From positions 620,001 to 684,000 of the forward strand of contig JADJBU010000002.1 in assembly GCA_016703605.1 (NCBI GenBank): DNA of 64,000 nt, given 5' to 3'. The notes below the pieces were generated by a model. It saw only the letters and a list, made by a program, of their open reading frames with translations, searched no databases and was not told where the DNA came from. Made by a program: the position numbers and the translations under genes. Positions 50,672-58,880 of the stretch are shown here, in pieces (position 1 is the stretch's first letter; each line of letters starts with the position of its first letter). The DNA is from Candidatus Villigracilis adiacens (lineage in GTDB: Bacteria > Chloroflexota > Anaerolineae > Anaerolineales > Villigracilaceae).

Positions 50672-51748
50672 ATGAAACTCAACCGCTTTCCCATCCCCTT
50701 TCTCTTTCTCGCCATCCTCGGTCTGCTCGCCGCGTTGTGGGCAGGTCTCATGCGCCTCGGCTGGCAGCTGCCCGCGCTGACGCCCTCCCTCGCCATGCTG
50801 CATGGTCCCGTGATGATCTCCGGATTTTTAGGGACTCTCATCACCCTGGAACGCGCCGCCGCAATGAAACAAAAATGGATGTACGCCCCCCCGCTTCTTT
50901 CCGGACTGGGCTGGCTGCTTGCCGCCATTTTGCCGAATCTACCCCTGGGCGTGATCCTCCTAACCCTTGCCAGCCTGGGCGGGGCTGCCATCCTGACGGA
51001 GATCGTCCGCCGCGAATTTGCCCCGCATACAGTGACGATGTTCCTCGGCTCGCTCGCCTGGCTGACGGGCAATCTCCTGTGGATGTTCGGCTGGCAGATT
51101 TACCAGGTCGTCTTTTTCTGGATGGCGTTTCTCGTGCTGACCATTGCGGGCGAACGCCTCGAACTCAGCCGCGTTCTACGCCCCACGCAGATGCAGCAAA
51201 TTCTTTTCGGCATCATCGTCGGGATCTTCATCACGGGCGTCGTCGCCGCGCTGTTCAACCTGCAACTCGGCGTGCGTCTCAGCGGATTGGGACTGCTTCT
51301 CCTACCGCTTTGGTCATTGCGCAACGACATCGCCTGGCGCAACCTGCGGCACAAACTTCCGCTCACGCGTTACATCGCCTGGTGTCTTGCCTTCGGCTTG
51401 ATCTGGCTCGGCATCAGCGGCGGATTAAGTTTGGGGTTTGGCGCGCAGGCGGCAGGTCCAAGATACGATGCGGTTCTTCATGCAGTCTTCGTCGGCTTCG
51501 TCATCTCCATGATCTTCGGTCACGCGCCCATCATCTTCCCCGCGCTGCTCGGGATACCGATCAATTTCCAGCCTGCTTTTTACTTCCACCTGGTTTTGCT
51601 GCATGTTTCGTTGTTGGCGCGTATCATCGCGGATTATACAAATCAGTCCGCCCTGCGCATGTGGGGCGGACTGATGAACGAAGTTGCCATTTTGATTTTT
51701 ATCGCGATGACGGTCTATTCGGTGCGAAAAGGGATGCAGGCTGGCTGA
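50672..51748 (+). CDS. NnrS-like polytopic membrane protein
   Basis: 358 residues with about ten to twelve helices. The C-terminal half contains LHAVFVGFVISMIFGHAPIIFPALLG, much like the LHxxxxGFVxxMxFGHAPxIxPA motif of NnrS, a haem protein found with NO-reductase genes and linked to NO stress. An early segment reads LAMLHGPVMISGFLGTLITLERA, which also fits that family. His residues in these two motifs could bind metal. The 300 bases upstream (50369-50671) hold no gene, only the divergent promoters and a CGTAGGGGCGACC repeat-like stretch. The call is moderate, since NnrS families vary a lot. Confidence 0.6.
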   Translation: MKLNRFPIPFLFLAILGLLAALWAGLMRLGWQLPALTPSLAMLHGPVMISGFLGTLITLERAAAMKQKWMYAPPLLSGLGWLLAAILPNLPLGVILLTLASLGGAAILTEIVRREFAPHTVTMFLGSLAWLTGNLLWMFGWQIYQVVFFWMAFLVLTIAGERLELSRVLRPTQMQQILFGIIVGIFITGVVAALFNLQLGVRLSGLGLLLLPLWSLRNDIAWRNLRHKLPLTRYIAWCLAFGLIWLGISGGLSLGFGAQAAGPRYDAVLHAVFVGFVISMIFGHAPIIFPALLGIPINFQPAFYFHLVLLHVSLLARIIADYTNQSALRMWGGLMNEVAILIFIAMTVYSVRKGMQAG

Positions 51749-51754
51749 CCTCCA

Positions 51755-53020
51755 TCAAGCGCTTGCCGAAATTTTCAACAAGGCGTCTTTCAGCTTCGCC
51801 ACCTCATCCAGCGTGTTGTAATGGACGGCTCCGACTCGTACCATGCCGCCTTTGTCTTCCAAGCCTAATCGTTCAGTTACATTGATGGCGTAATAGTTGC
51901 CGTCCCAGACGTAGATATTTTCTGCGGCGAGTTTTTCCGCCACACTGCGCGGATTCATGTCACCGATGCGGAAGGAAAAAGTGGCGATGCGTTCGTCGAG
52001 GCGGCGGGAGTCGGTGTTGCCGAAGATGCGAAGTCCTGGGACTGCTTCGAGCGCGGAGAGAAGCGCGCGGCTCAACTCGAACTCATAGGCATGGACCGCG
52101 GTCATCGCTTGTTTGAGCAGGAGATTGCGTCCGCTGTAGCCTTGCTCGCGCAGACCGTCCACATAACGCCCGCCGAATTCCCTGCCGACCCATTCAAAAT
52201 ATTCGATTGCGCCAAGAATGCCCGCAATGCCTTCATGATTCTGTGTGCCGGTTTCGAACTTGCCGGGCAATTCATTGGTGGCGGGGCGCACTTTGTAGGC
52301 GACCAGTTTTTCAAGCAGTTCATGCTTGCCGAACAAAATACCGGCATGAGGACCGAAGAATTTATAAGATGAAGAAACGAGAAAATCACAGCCGATCTTT
52401 TGCACATCAATGGGTCCATGCACTGCGTATTGCACCGCATCCACATAAACGAGCGCGCCTGCATCGTGCGCCATCTTCGTGATCTTCTCAACCGGGTTGA
52501 CCGTTCCGAGCGAGTTGGAGGCATACCCCACAGCGACCAGTTTCGGTTTGCGTTCGAGCGCTTTCGCCAGATCATCCAGTTTGAGCGCGCCATCTTCCAC
52601 ATCGAAATCCACCCAGTTGACCTTTACGCCCTTGTCCTGCGCCGCCAAGACCCACGGCGTGACGTTGGCATCATGATCGAGTCGGGTCAGCACGATCTCG
52701 TCGCCTTCCTTCCATTCGCGCGAAATGGAGCGGCTCAAATGCAGGGTCAGCGTGGTCATGTTATTGCCGAAGACGATCTCTTTGGCAGAGGGCGCGTTGT
52801 AAAAATCTGCCATGGCTTGGTGCGCTTCGTCGAGAACGGCGTCTGAGGCTTTGCTCGTGGCAAAAGCGCCTTCATGGTTGGCGTTATTTTCAATTAAATA
52901 TTTTGTAATGCGGTCGATGGATTGTTTTGCGATCTGCGTCCCGCCGGGGTTGTCGAAGAAAATGGCATTACGATCTAAAGATGGAAATTGCTGACGAATG
53001 ACATCAAGATTCAGTGACAT
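51755..53020 (-). CDS. Cysteine desulfurase-like PLP enzyme
   Basis: 421 residues of the aminotransferase class V type. IFFDNPGGTQIAKQSIDRI is typical of the VC1184-like group, which resembles SufS/NifS. PLP binding: LVSSSYKFFGPHAG with the Schiff-base Lys, DAVQYAVHGPIDV with the Asp, and LDHDANVTPWVL. The substrate is uncertain; these proteins are often called cysteine desulfurase-like, yet many lack the mobile Cys loop. It is convergent with the NnrS-like gene and divergent from UspA. Confidence 0.85.
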   Translation of the reverse strand: MSLNLDVIRQQFPSLDRNAIFFDNPGGTQIAKQSIDRITKYLIENNANHEGAFATSKASDAVLDEAHQAMADFYNAPSAKEIVFGNNMTTLTLHLSRSISREWKEGDEIVLTRLDHDANVTPWVLAAQDKGVKVNWVDFDVEDGALKLDDLAKALERKPKLVAVGYASNSLGTVNPVEKITKMAHDAGALVYVDAVQYAVHGPIDVQKIGCDFLVSSSYKFFGPHAGILFGKHELLEKLVAYKVRPATNELPGKFETGTQNHEGIAGILGAIEYFEWVGREFGGRYVDGLREQGYSGRNLLLKQAMTAVHAYEFELSRALLSALEAVPGLRIFGNTDSRRLDERIATFSFRIGDMNPRSVAEKLAAENIYVWDGNYYAINVTERLGLEDKGGMVRVGAVHYNTLDEVAKLKDALLKISASA

Positions 53021-53095
53021 GCGTTTGGGCTCCTCAAATGAATTTCAGACAAACAAGATATATACTGAAATTGTACCCCACCGAAAGGAGCTTCG

Positions 53096-53518
53096 ATGTT
53101 CGAACGAATTCTTCTCGCTGTGGACGGTTCCGAGCACGCCCTCCACGCTACCCGCAAAGCCGCCGAACTGGCGCGCCTGATGAAACCCAGAGAGTTTCGC
53201 ATCGTCGTCGCGTACGACCCCATTCCGCTGTACCTTGGCGAGCCGAACATGCAGATCGCCATCACGAACCGCAAAGGCGAAGCCGAAGAAGTGTTGAATA
53301 TGGCTCTCAGGGAGGTTGGGGAGCTGCCCTGCGAAATCCACACCGAGCTTCTCGAAGGCGACTCCGCCAGCGCGATCATCGAAGTGGCAAACACCCGCAA
53401 GAGCGACCTGATCGTCATGGGCTCGCGCGGACTTGGCAGGCTGGCGGGCTTGTTGCTCGGCAGCACGAGCCAGAAGGTCGTTGCCCATGCGCCCTGCCCG
53501 GTCTTGATAGTCAGATAG
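53096..53518 (+). CDS. Universal stress protein UspA family
   Basis: 140 residues with the whole Usp fold. It starts FERILLAVDGSEHALHA. The ATP-binding motif is complete: GSRGLGRLAGLLLGSTSQKV, ending APCPVLIVR. It likely binds ATP and acts in stress or growth arrest. A TATACT-like box (about 53061) and AAAGGAG precede it. A short-period repeat (AGATAGTCAGATAGTCGG) follows its stop codon up to the mobA end. Confidence 0.92.
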   Translation: MFERILLAVDGSEHALHATRKAAELARLMKPREFRIVVAYDPIPLYLGEPNMQIAITNRKGEAEEVLNMALREVGELPCEIHTELLEGDSASAIIEVANTRKSDLIVMGSRGLGRLAGLLLGSTSQKVVAHAPCPVLIVR

Positions 53519-53530
53519 TCAGATAGTCGG

Positions 53531-54130
53531 TTAGTCGGATTGTCTGGCGAGATATTCGGCTTTTTGAAATTCTTCGGGGGTATTCACGTTCCAGAAACAT
53601 AAGCCCGGTGGGTCGAAGGTTTTCAATTCAGCGGGCTTGAGTTCTCTTACCTTCACCTGTGGAAACCAGGCAATGACCTTCCATTTATCTTCGTCGATCG
53701 CGGCTTCGATGGCGGGCAGGCAGGTCTCACGGCGATACAAGGCATGGAAGGGTTCATAGCCTTCGTCTGTCCTTGCGATGACCACATCCGCCTCTTCCTT
53801 AACGAGGAGCCTGCGCGCGCTTTCAAAGAAGTTTTTACTCGCGAAGGGCATATCGCACGCCGCCACTGCTACGAATGGATGGCTGGCAGATGCGACGGCA
53901 GTGTAGAGTCCGCCCAGGGCGCCGCGCCCCGGCTTGAGGTCCGCTGTGAGGCGTTGATTTAAGAAGGCATAGTCTGTGGGGCGATTCGTCGTTACAATCA
54001 ATTCATCGGCTATGGGTGCAAGCCGTTCGATCACCCGCATGATGAGCGGACTGCCCAGGAATGGCTTGAGCGCCTTGTCCTCGCCCATGCGGGAGGATTG
54101 TCCGCCTGCTTGAATGACCACCGATAACAT
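53531..54130 (-). CDS. mobA: Molybdenum cofactor guanylyltransferase
   Basis: 199 residues. The N-terminal VVIQAGGQSSRMGEDKALKPFLG is the nucleotide-binding loop (LAGGxSxRMGxDK) of MobA. DMPFASKNFFE and the C-terminal WNVNTPEEFQKAE fit the family. It joins GMP to molybdopterin to form the guanine dinucleotide cofactor of DMSO-reductase-type enzymes such as nitrate reductases. None of these is in this window. Confidence 0.92.
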   Translation of the reverse strand: MLSVVIQAGGQSSRMGEDKALKPFLGSPLIMRVIERLAPIADELIVTTNRPTDYAFLNQRLTADLKPGRGALGGLYTAVASASHPFVAVAACDMPFASKNFFESARRLLVKEEADVVIARTDEGYEPFHALYRRETCLPAIEAAIDEDKWKVIAWFPQVKVRELKPAELKTFDPPGLCFWNVNTPEEFQKAEYLARQSD

Positions 54131-54143
54131 AATTCAATTATAG

Positions 54144-54263
54144 CCGGCGTTCTCTAACGCCGGGGAGCGAAATGGCGCGTAGGGTGCGCTAAAAAGTTGT
54201 AAGGGCGGAGTCCAAATAACAAACTTTGAGCGCTCCCGGCGCGTAAGCGAACGCGCCCTACGC
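54144..54263. repeat. Palindromic intergenic elements
   Basis: A hairpin CCGGCGT-TCTCTA-ACGCCGG (54144-54163) is followed by a wider inverted repeat GCGTAGGGTGCGC ... GCGCCCTACGC (54177-54263) around a CCAAATAACAAACTTTG centre. It is non-coding and lies between mobA and the radical SAM gene. Confidence 0.6.
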
Positions 54264-54280
54264 AATCGGCAATATGGGTA

Positions 54281-54286
54281 TATTAT
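54281..54286 (+). promoter_or_regulatory. -10 box of the radical SAM gene (leaderless)
   Basis: TATTAT ends 6 bases before the ATG at 54293, the same layout as before the ATPases at 17178 and 58874. There is no ribosome site, so the mRNA should start at the ATG. Confidence 0.45.
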
Positions 54287-54292
54287 AGAAAT

Positions 54293-56683
54293 ATGGCTGC
54301 CCTTTCAGCCCTCCTTGATTCATTGACCGTCGAAGGCGAGTTGTACGAAAAACTCGCCGATGACTCTGTGCGCTGTTTCGCGTGTGGACATCGCTGCCTG
54401 ATCCGCGAAGGGAAGCGGGGAATTTGTCAGGTGCGCTTCAACAAGGGCGGGAAATTAATGGTGCCGCATGGATATGTGGCGGCGTTGCAGAACGACCCCA
54501 TCGAGAAAAAACCGTTTTCGCACGTCCTGCCCGGCTCGAATGCGTTGACGTTCGGGATGCTCGGCTGCGATTATCACTGTTCGTATTGTTTTACCGGCGA
54601 CACGATGGTTGTCACGGATCGGGGACCAATCGAACTGCAAGCCGCCTTTGAATTGGGAGAGTCTCGAATTGCACAGGCGGATGGAGATATATCGTTTCCC
54701 CAATTAAAGGCAGTCACCTCGTCGGGCAACCTGCGTGATGTCAAAGGAGTTTTCCGGCACTCCTATCGCGGGGAGGTGGTCAAAATAAAGCTTTATTATT
54801 TGCCGGTACTTCGCTGTACGCCGGATCATCGGCTTTATGCCACAGACGATACTTCCAAACAGCCGGTATTGATTCATGCCGGGGATTTGACCCACGCCTC
54901 GTACCTTGCCGTTCCAAAGGCGTTCAAATTCTCATCCCCTCAAATCATAGATGCTGAACAAATACTTGGAAATTATCAGGTTACATATCAAACACCCTGG
55001 AAACTCTCGAAGGATGATATGCAAATAATCATGGACTTGTCTGCCAGGGGCAAATCATCGCGTGAAATTGGGGCGATGTTTGGGAAAAGCGGTTCCTACA
55101 TCCGCCACCTGCGAGCGAAGATTAGAAATGGGCGGGTAACAGATACGAAGACTTCATATCCATATGTCGAGAATGGCTTCTTACGCTTTCCCAATGAGAG
55201 ACAGCCGGGTCTTCCGGTAAAATTCGAATTGAGCGCTGAGTTAGCGGAGTTGCTGGGGTATTACTGCGCGGAAGGTTCGATTGTCGGCAGTGACAGGCGC
55301 CCCAACAGTTTTAGCATTAACTTTAGCTTTTCAAAAAAGGAAAAACATCTTGCAGACCGGGTCATCCACTTGCTGAAAGGTTGTTTTGGTATGGAGGGCA
55401 GATACGTCTGGCGCGATACTACTTTATCCGTGTCGGTCTCGAAGGCTTCCCTGGCTTTATTGCTTAAGGCTCTTGCAGGAGAACGGTCAACAAAAAAACA
55501 GGTTCCAGAAGCGCTGTTTGATGCTTCGCGTGGAATTGTACGGGCTTTCCTTGACGCTTATATCGAAGGGGACGGGCATAAGCTGGCAAATGGAAAAGTG
55601 ACCTCCACAACGGTTTCGAAAAAACTTGCCTACGGAGTCGCGTGGCTTGCATTGAAATGCGGGTACTTCCCTTCGATTTATGACGCCGAAATGCCTGAAA
55701 CGGCAGAAATTCAAGGGCGCGTCGTGCGCCGCGCGCCGCATCAATATACTGTGGCCTGGTATGAGACCAATGAAGTTCAACGCAAAATCGTCGAAACAGA
55801 AGAATTCCACCTTGTTCCACTGCGTGGAGTTGAAATTGAGGCGTTCGATGGGAATGTCTTCAACATGGAAGTGGACGGGGAACACAATTACCTGGCAAAT
55901 TTCTTCCTTGTTTCCAACTGCCAAAACTGGCTGACTTCGCAAGCCATGCGCGACCCGGCTTCGGATGTTTCGGCGCAGTTCATCCGCGAGATGACGCCGC
56001 AGGGGGTGGTGGATCATGCCTTGCGGGTGAATGCCTCGGTGGTGGTCTCTTCTTATAACGAGCCGTTGATCACCAGCGAGTGGGCAGTGGATATTTTCAA
56101 AGTTGCAAAAGCAAACGGCTTGATGCGCGCCTGCGTCTCCAACGGCAATAACACGCCGGAGGTGATGGATTATCTCGCGCCATATCTCTCCGCCTATAAA
56201 ATTGACCTCAAATGCATGAGCGACAGGAACTATCGCAAACTCGGCGGGACGCTGCAACATACGCTGGATGGGATCAAACGCGCAAGGGAACATGGTTTGT
56301 GGGTGGAAGTGGTCACGCTGGTCATCCCCGGTTTCAACGACTCGAACGAAGAATTATGGGATGCGGCGCGATTCCTAGCCGAAGTTTCGACGGACATCCC
56401 CTGGCATGTAACGGCTTTCCATAAAGATTACAAGATGATCGAGCCCGATAACACCGATGCGCAGACCCTCATCCGCGCGGCGGAGATCGGGCGCGAGGCG
56501 GGACTCAAATTCGTCTATGCGGGCAATTTGCCGGGCACGGTCGGGGAGTATGAAGATACTTCGTGTCCGCGATGCAGTTATCGGCTGGTGAAGAGGCGGG
56601 GGTATATCGTCATGGAGAATCGAATCTCACCCGAAGGAAAATGCCCGAAGTGCGGAGAAGCCATCCCCGGGTTGTGGGTATAA
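54293..56683 (+). CDS. AmmeMemoRadiSam-type radical SAM enzyme interrupted by an intein
   Basis: 796 residues in total, 352 after removal of the intein. The N-terminal part has a zinc-like site (VRCFACGHRCLIREGKRGIC) and DPIEKKPFSHVLPG, the mark of the AmmeMemoRadiSam radical SAM enzymes related to pyruvate-formate-lyase activators. The [4Fe-4S] motif is built as CDYHCSYC, in which Cys92 and Cys96 are in the N-terminal part and the third Cys is the first residue after the intein (CQNW). The C-terminal part (SSYNEPLITSEWAVDIF, VTLVIPGFNDS) completes the barrel, followed by a CxxC-x~30-CxxC tail (CPRC, CPKC). The AMMECR1 and Memo partners are not in this window. The substrate is unknown. Activity requires protein splicing. 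Confidence 0.92.
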   Translation: MAALSALLDSLTVEGELYEKLADDSVRCFACGHRCLIREGKRGICQVRFNKGGKLMVPHGYVAALQNDPIEKKPFSHVLPGSNALTFGMLGCDYHCSYCFTGDTMVVTDRGPIELQAAFELGESRIAQADGDISFPQLKAVTSSGNLRDVKGVFRHSYRGEVVKIKLYYLPVLRCTPDHRLYATDDTSKQPVLIHAGDLTHASYLAVPKAFKFSSPQIIDAEQILGNYQVTYQTPWKLSKDDMQIIMDLSARGKSSREIGAMFGKSGSYIRHLRAKIRNGRVTDTKTSYPYVENGFLRFPNERQPGLPVKFELSAELAELLGYYCAEGSIVGSDRRPNSFSINFSFSKKEKHLADRVIHLLKGCFGMEGRYVWRDTTLSVSVSKASLALLLKALAGERSTKKQVPEALFDASRGIVRAFLDAYIEGDGHKLANGKVTSTTVSKKLAYGVAWLALKCGYFPSIYDAEMPETAEIQGRVVRRAPHQYTVAWYETNEVQRKIVETEEFHLVPLRGVEIEAFDGNVFNMEVDGEHNYLANFFLVSNCQNWLTSQAMRDPASDVSAQFIREMTPQGVVDHALRVNASVVVSSYNEPLITSEWAVDIFKVAKANGLMRACVSNGNNTPEVMDYLAPYLSAYKIDLKCMSDRNYRKLGGTLQHTLDGIKRAREHGLWVEVVTLVIPGFNDSNEELWDAARFLAEVSTDIPWHVTAFHKDYKMIEPDNTDAQTLIRAAEIGREAGLKFVYAGNLPGTVGEYEDTSCPRCSYRLVKRRGYIVMENRISPEGKCPKCGEAIPGLWV
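54587..55918 (+). other. Intein (444 residues) with LAGLIDADG endonuclease domain
   Basis: The intein starts at Cys99 (CFTGDTMVVTDRGPIEL) and ends NYLANFFLVSN, with Cys as the next host residue. The splicing block with TPDHRLY is present. Two LAGLIDADG-type motifs (LLGYYCAEGSIV, FLDAYIEGDGH) mark a homing endonuclease. Ahead of them lies a helix-turn-helix-like stretch (SARGKSSREIGAMFGKSGSYI). The next-to-last residue is Ser where most inteins have His, though natural inteins without this His do splice. It sits at the most conserved point of the host gene, which is typical for inteins. Confidence 0.92.
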
Positions 56684-56691
56684 TCCCGCTC

Positions 56692-57645
56692 ATGATTCTT
56701 ATCACCGGCGCGACCGGTTTTGTCGGGCGCGTCCTTGTCCGCCAGTTGTCATCCATTGGGTATCCGTTGCGCGCGCTCATCCGCCCGTCTGCAAAGTCGC
56801 CGCGCCTGCCGAAGGGCGTACCGGTGGAGGTTGCCGTGGTGTCGCTGGCTGATACGCGCGGTCTGCGCGCCGCCATGCGTGATGTGGAGACCATCTTCCA
56901 CCTTGCCAGCGCGGAGAATCAAGGCTCGCGCGGCGACCTGCTGCAAACCGATATCCAGGGCACGCAGAACCTCGTTGATGCCGCCGCAGACGCGGGTGTG
57001 GACCGCATTGTCTATCTCAGTCATTTGGGCGCGGCGCGCGCGTCGGGCTACCCGGCATTCAAGGCAAAGGGGATCGCCGAGGAAAGCATCCGCGCGGGGA
57101 AGGCGCCGCACACCATCATTCGCAGTTCGCTTGTGTACGGTCCCGAAGATCACTTCACCAATAATGTTTCGCGGCTGGTACGCAGTTCGGTCGGCATTTT
57201 TCCCGTCCCAACCGGCGGGCGGGTTGTCGTTCAGCCGGTGTGGGTCGAAGACCTCGTCACCTGCATGATCTGGGCGCTGCAAAACGAAAGCACGGTCAAC
57301 CAGGTTTACGAGATCGGCGGGAACGAATTCTTCACCCTGCAGCAGGTTGTCGAGATCATCATGGACGTTACGCGCCGCCGGCGGTTTCTCGTGCCAATGT
57401 CGCCCATCACCCTGAGGGCGCTCACCGTCTTCCTCGAAGGAGTGCTGCCGGGTTTTCCCATCTCGTCCTTCTTTCTCGACTATTTCGCCGTCAACCGCAC
57501 CACCGCCGTCGACGCCATGCCGCGTTACTTCGGCTTGATGCCTGCGCGTTTCTCGTACCGCCTCGATTACCTCAAACGCAAACGCTGGTACGAGCGCATT
57601 CGCAACGCGATCAGCGAACGCCTTTCAACCCAGAGATCCAATTAA
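56692..57645 (+). CDS. NAD(P)-binding SDR family protein (NDUFA9-like)
   Basis: 317 residues of the atypical extended SDR type. The nucleotide loop ILITGATGFVGRVLV is followed by FHLASAENQ, YLSHLGAARASGYPAFKAKGIAE and RSSLVYGPEDHFTN. There is no classic YxxxK pair; the site reads YPAFKAK. Such proteins bind NAD(P)H and may act as a reductase or as a complex I accessory-like factor. A TATAAT box lies 7 bases ahead of the ATG and overlaps the end of the radical SAM gene, so it may have its own leaderless transcript. Confidence 0.8.
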   Translation: MILITGATGFVGRVLVRQLSSIGYPLRALIRPSAKSPRLPKGVPVEVAVVSLADTRGLRAAMRDVETIFHLASAENQGSRGDLLQTDIQGTQNLVDAAADAGVDRIVYLSHLGAARASGYPAFKAKGIAEESIRAGKAPHTIIRSSLVYGPEDHFTNNVSRLVRSSVGIFPVPTGGRVVVQPVWVEDLVTCMIWALQNESTVNQVYEIGGNEFFTLQQVVEIIMDVTRRRRFLVPMSPITLRALTVFLEGVLPGFPISSFFLDYFAVNRTTAVDAMPRYFGLMPARFSYRLDYLKRKRWYERIRNAISERLSTQRSN

Positions 57646-58524
57646 ATGCCCCTGCCAAACATCCGCCTGCTCGATACCCCCGAAGACCTGCGCCTCGTGG
57701 AGGAACTTCAACGCGCCGTGTGGCCCGGTTCCGAAACAGACATCGTCCCGATGCACATGATGATCACCGTCGTCCATAACGGCGGGCTGGTGCTGGGCGC
57801 GTTCGAAGAGGAAAGGATCATCGGCTTTGTTTACGGCTTCCCCGGGCTGGAGGAAACGCCCGACGGACCGCGTCTCAAACATTGCTCGCATCAAATGGGC
57901 ATCCATCCCGATTATCGCGACAGCGGCATCGGCTTCACGCTTAAGCGCGCGCAATGGCAGATGGTGCGCCATCAGGGACTCGATCACATCACCTGGACGT
58001 ACGATCCCCTGCTCAGCCGCAACGCCCGCCTTAACATCTCGAAACTCGGCGCGGTTTGCACAACATACCGCCGCTCTGAATACGGCGAAATGCGCGACGG
58101 ACTCAACGCCGGTCTGCCCTCCGACCGTTTCCAGGTGGATTGGTGGATCAACTCGCGCCGGGTGGAAAAAAGACTCAGCAAGAATCCGCGCCCCACGCTG
58201 ACGATGGGACACGTCGCCCGCAGCGGACTCCGCCCCTTTTACCCGGCTCCATTCTCAGACGCAGGCTTGATCCGGCCCCCCGAGCAGGTTCCTCCCTTTG
58301 AGGAACGCATCCTACTGGCAGAAATTCCGCACGACTTCATGGCGCTCAAAGCCAGAGACTTTGCCCTCGCCCGCGATTGGCGTTTCTTCGTCCGCGAACT
58401 GTTCGAAACCGCCTTTGCGAAGGGATACATCGTCACCGATTTTGTTTTCGATAAGACCGAGGGAACCCTGCGCGGGTTGTATGTGCTGACCCACGGGGAA
58501 AGCACGCTGGATGAGTTTGAGTAG
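57646..58524 (+). CDS. GNAT-like acetyltransferase (COG3375 type)
   Basis: 292 residues directly joined to the SDR gene (stop and start adjacent). The N-terminal half is a GNAT fold: VLGAFEEERIIGFVYGFPG, then HSHQMGI-like CSHQMGIHPDYRDSGIGFTLKRAQ, where the acetyl-CoA loop reads RDSGIG. The C-terminal half (ILLAEIPHDFMALKA, FVFDKTEGTLRGLYVLTHGE) is a family-specific domain. The substrate is not known. The genome pairing with the SDR is not a pattern I recognise. Confidence 0.8.
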   Translation: MPLPNIRLLDTPEDLRLVEELQRAVWPGSETDIVPMHMMITVVHNGGLVLGAFEEERIIGFVYGFPGLEETPDGPRLKHCSHQMGIHPDYRDSGIGFTLKRAQWQMVRHQGLDHITWTYDPLLSRNARLNISKLGAVCTTYRRSEYGEMRDGLNAGLPSDRFQVDWWINSRRVEKRLSKNPRPTLTMGHVARSGLRPFYPAPFSDAGLIRPPEQVPPFEERILLAEIPHDFMALKARDFALARDWRFFVRELFETAFAKGYIVTDFVFDKTEGTLRGLYVLTHGESTLDEFE

Positions 58525-58537
58525 GGATGCGCCGCGC

Positions 58538-58760
58538 ATGAAAATATTTCTGATCGTTTTTTTGATATTTGTATTCGTGTTCCCGGCTGTAATTCTTGCT
58601 GTCCCGCCTCCCAAACCGCCCAAGTCCGTTTCCAGCGTAGCGGAGTTGGAAACCCACCTGACCGAATTGACACAGGACAACGTTCCGCCTGGTCTTTCGG
58701 TGATTGTCGTGAAAAATGACAAAGTCGTGTACGCCAACTCCTTTGGCGCCATCGCAGCGC
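58538..58760 (+). pseudogene. N-terminal remnant of a secreted beta-lactamase-family serine hydrolase
   Basis: A signal-like helix (MKIFLIVFLIFVFVFPAVILA) is followed by ELETHLTELTQDNVPPGLSVIVVKNDKVVYANSFG, the usual start of class C beta-lactamase-like hydrolases. The frame then enters repeat-derived sequence (CAGCGCCGCCCTCGACTCCG) and stops at 58811. The Ser-x-x-Lys site and the rest are missing. It looks cut off by an insertion or deletion at the repeat. Confidence 0.6.
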
Positions 58761-58823
58761 CGCCCTCGACTCCGCGCCTGGCGTGTCTGATCCGAACTCC
58801 GACTTTAGGGTAGCTAAAAGCAC

Positions 58824-58880
58824 GTCAAATAGTTTTCATTCATAATGAAAACTATTTGACATATTATTTCATTATGAATG
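58824..58880 (+). promoter_or_regulatory. Perfect 17-bp palindrome and start-codon inverted repeat before the ATPase
   Basis: GTCAAATAGTTTTCATT (58824-58840) and its exact complement (58844-58860) flank the 3-base loop CAT. Inside it CATTCATAATGAA (58837-58849) is again complementary to TTCATTATGAATG (58868-58880), which contains the ATG at 58874. TATTAT (58862-58867) can serve as -10 for a leaderless mRNA. The two folds exclude each other. Confidence 0.65.
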
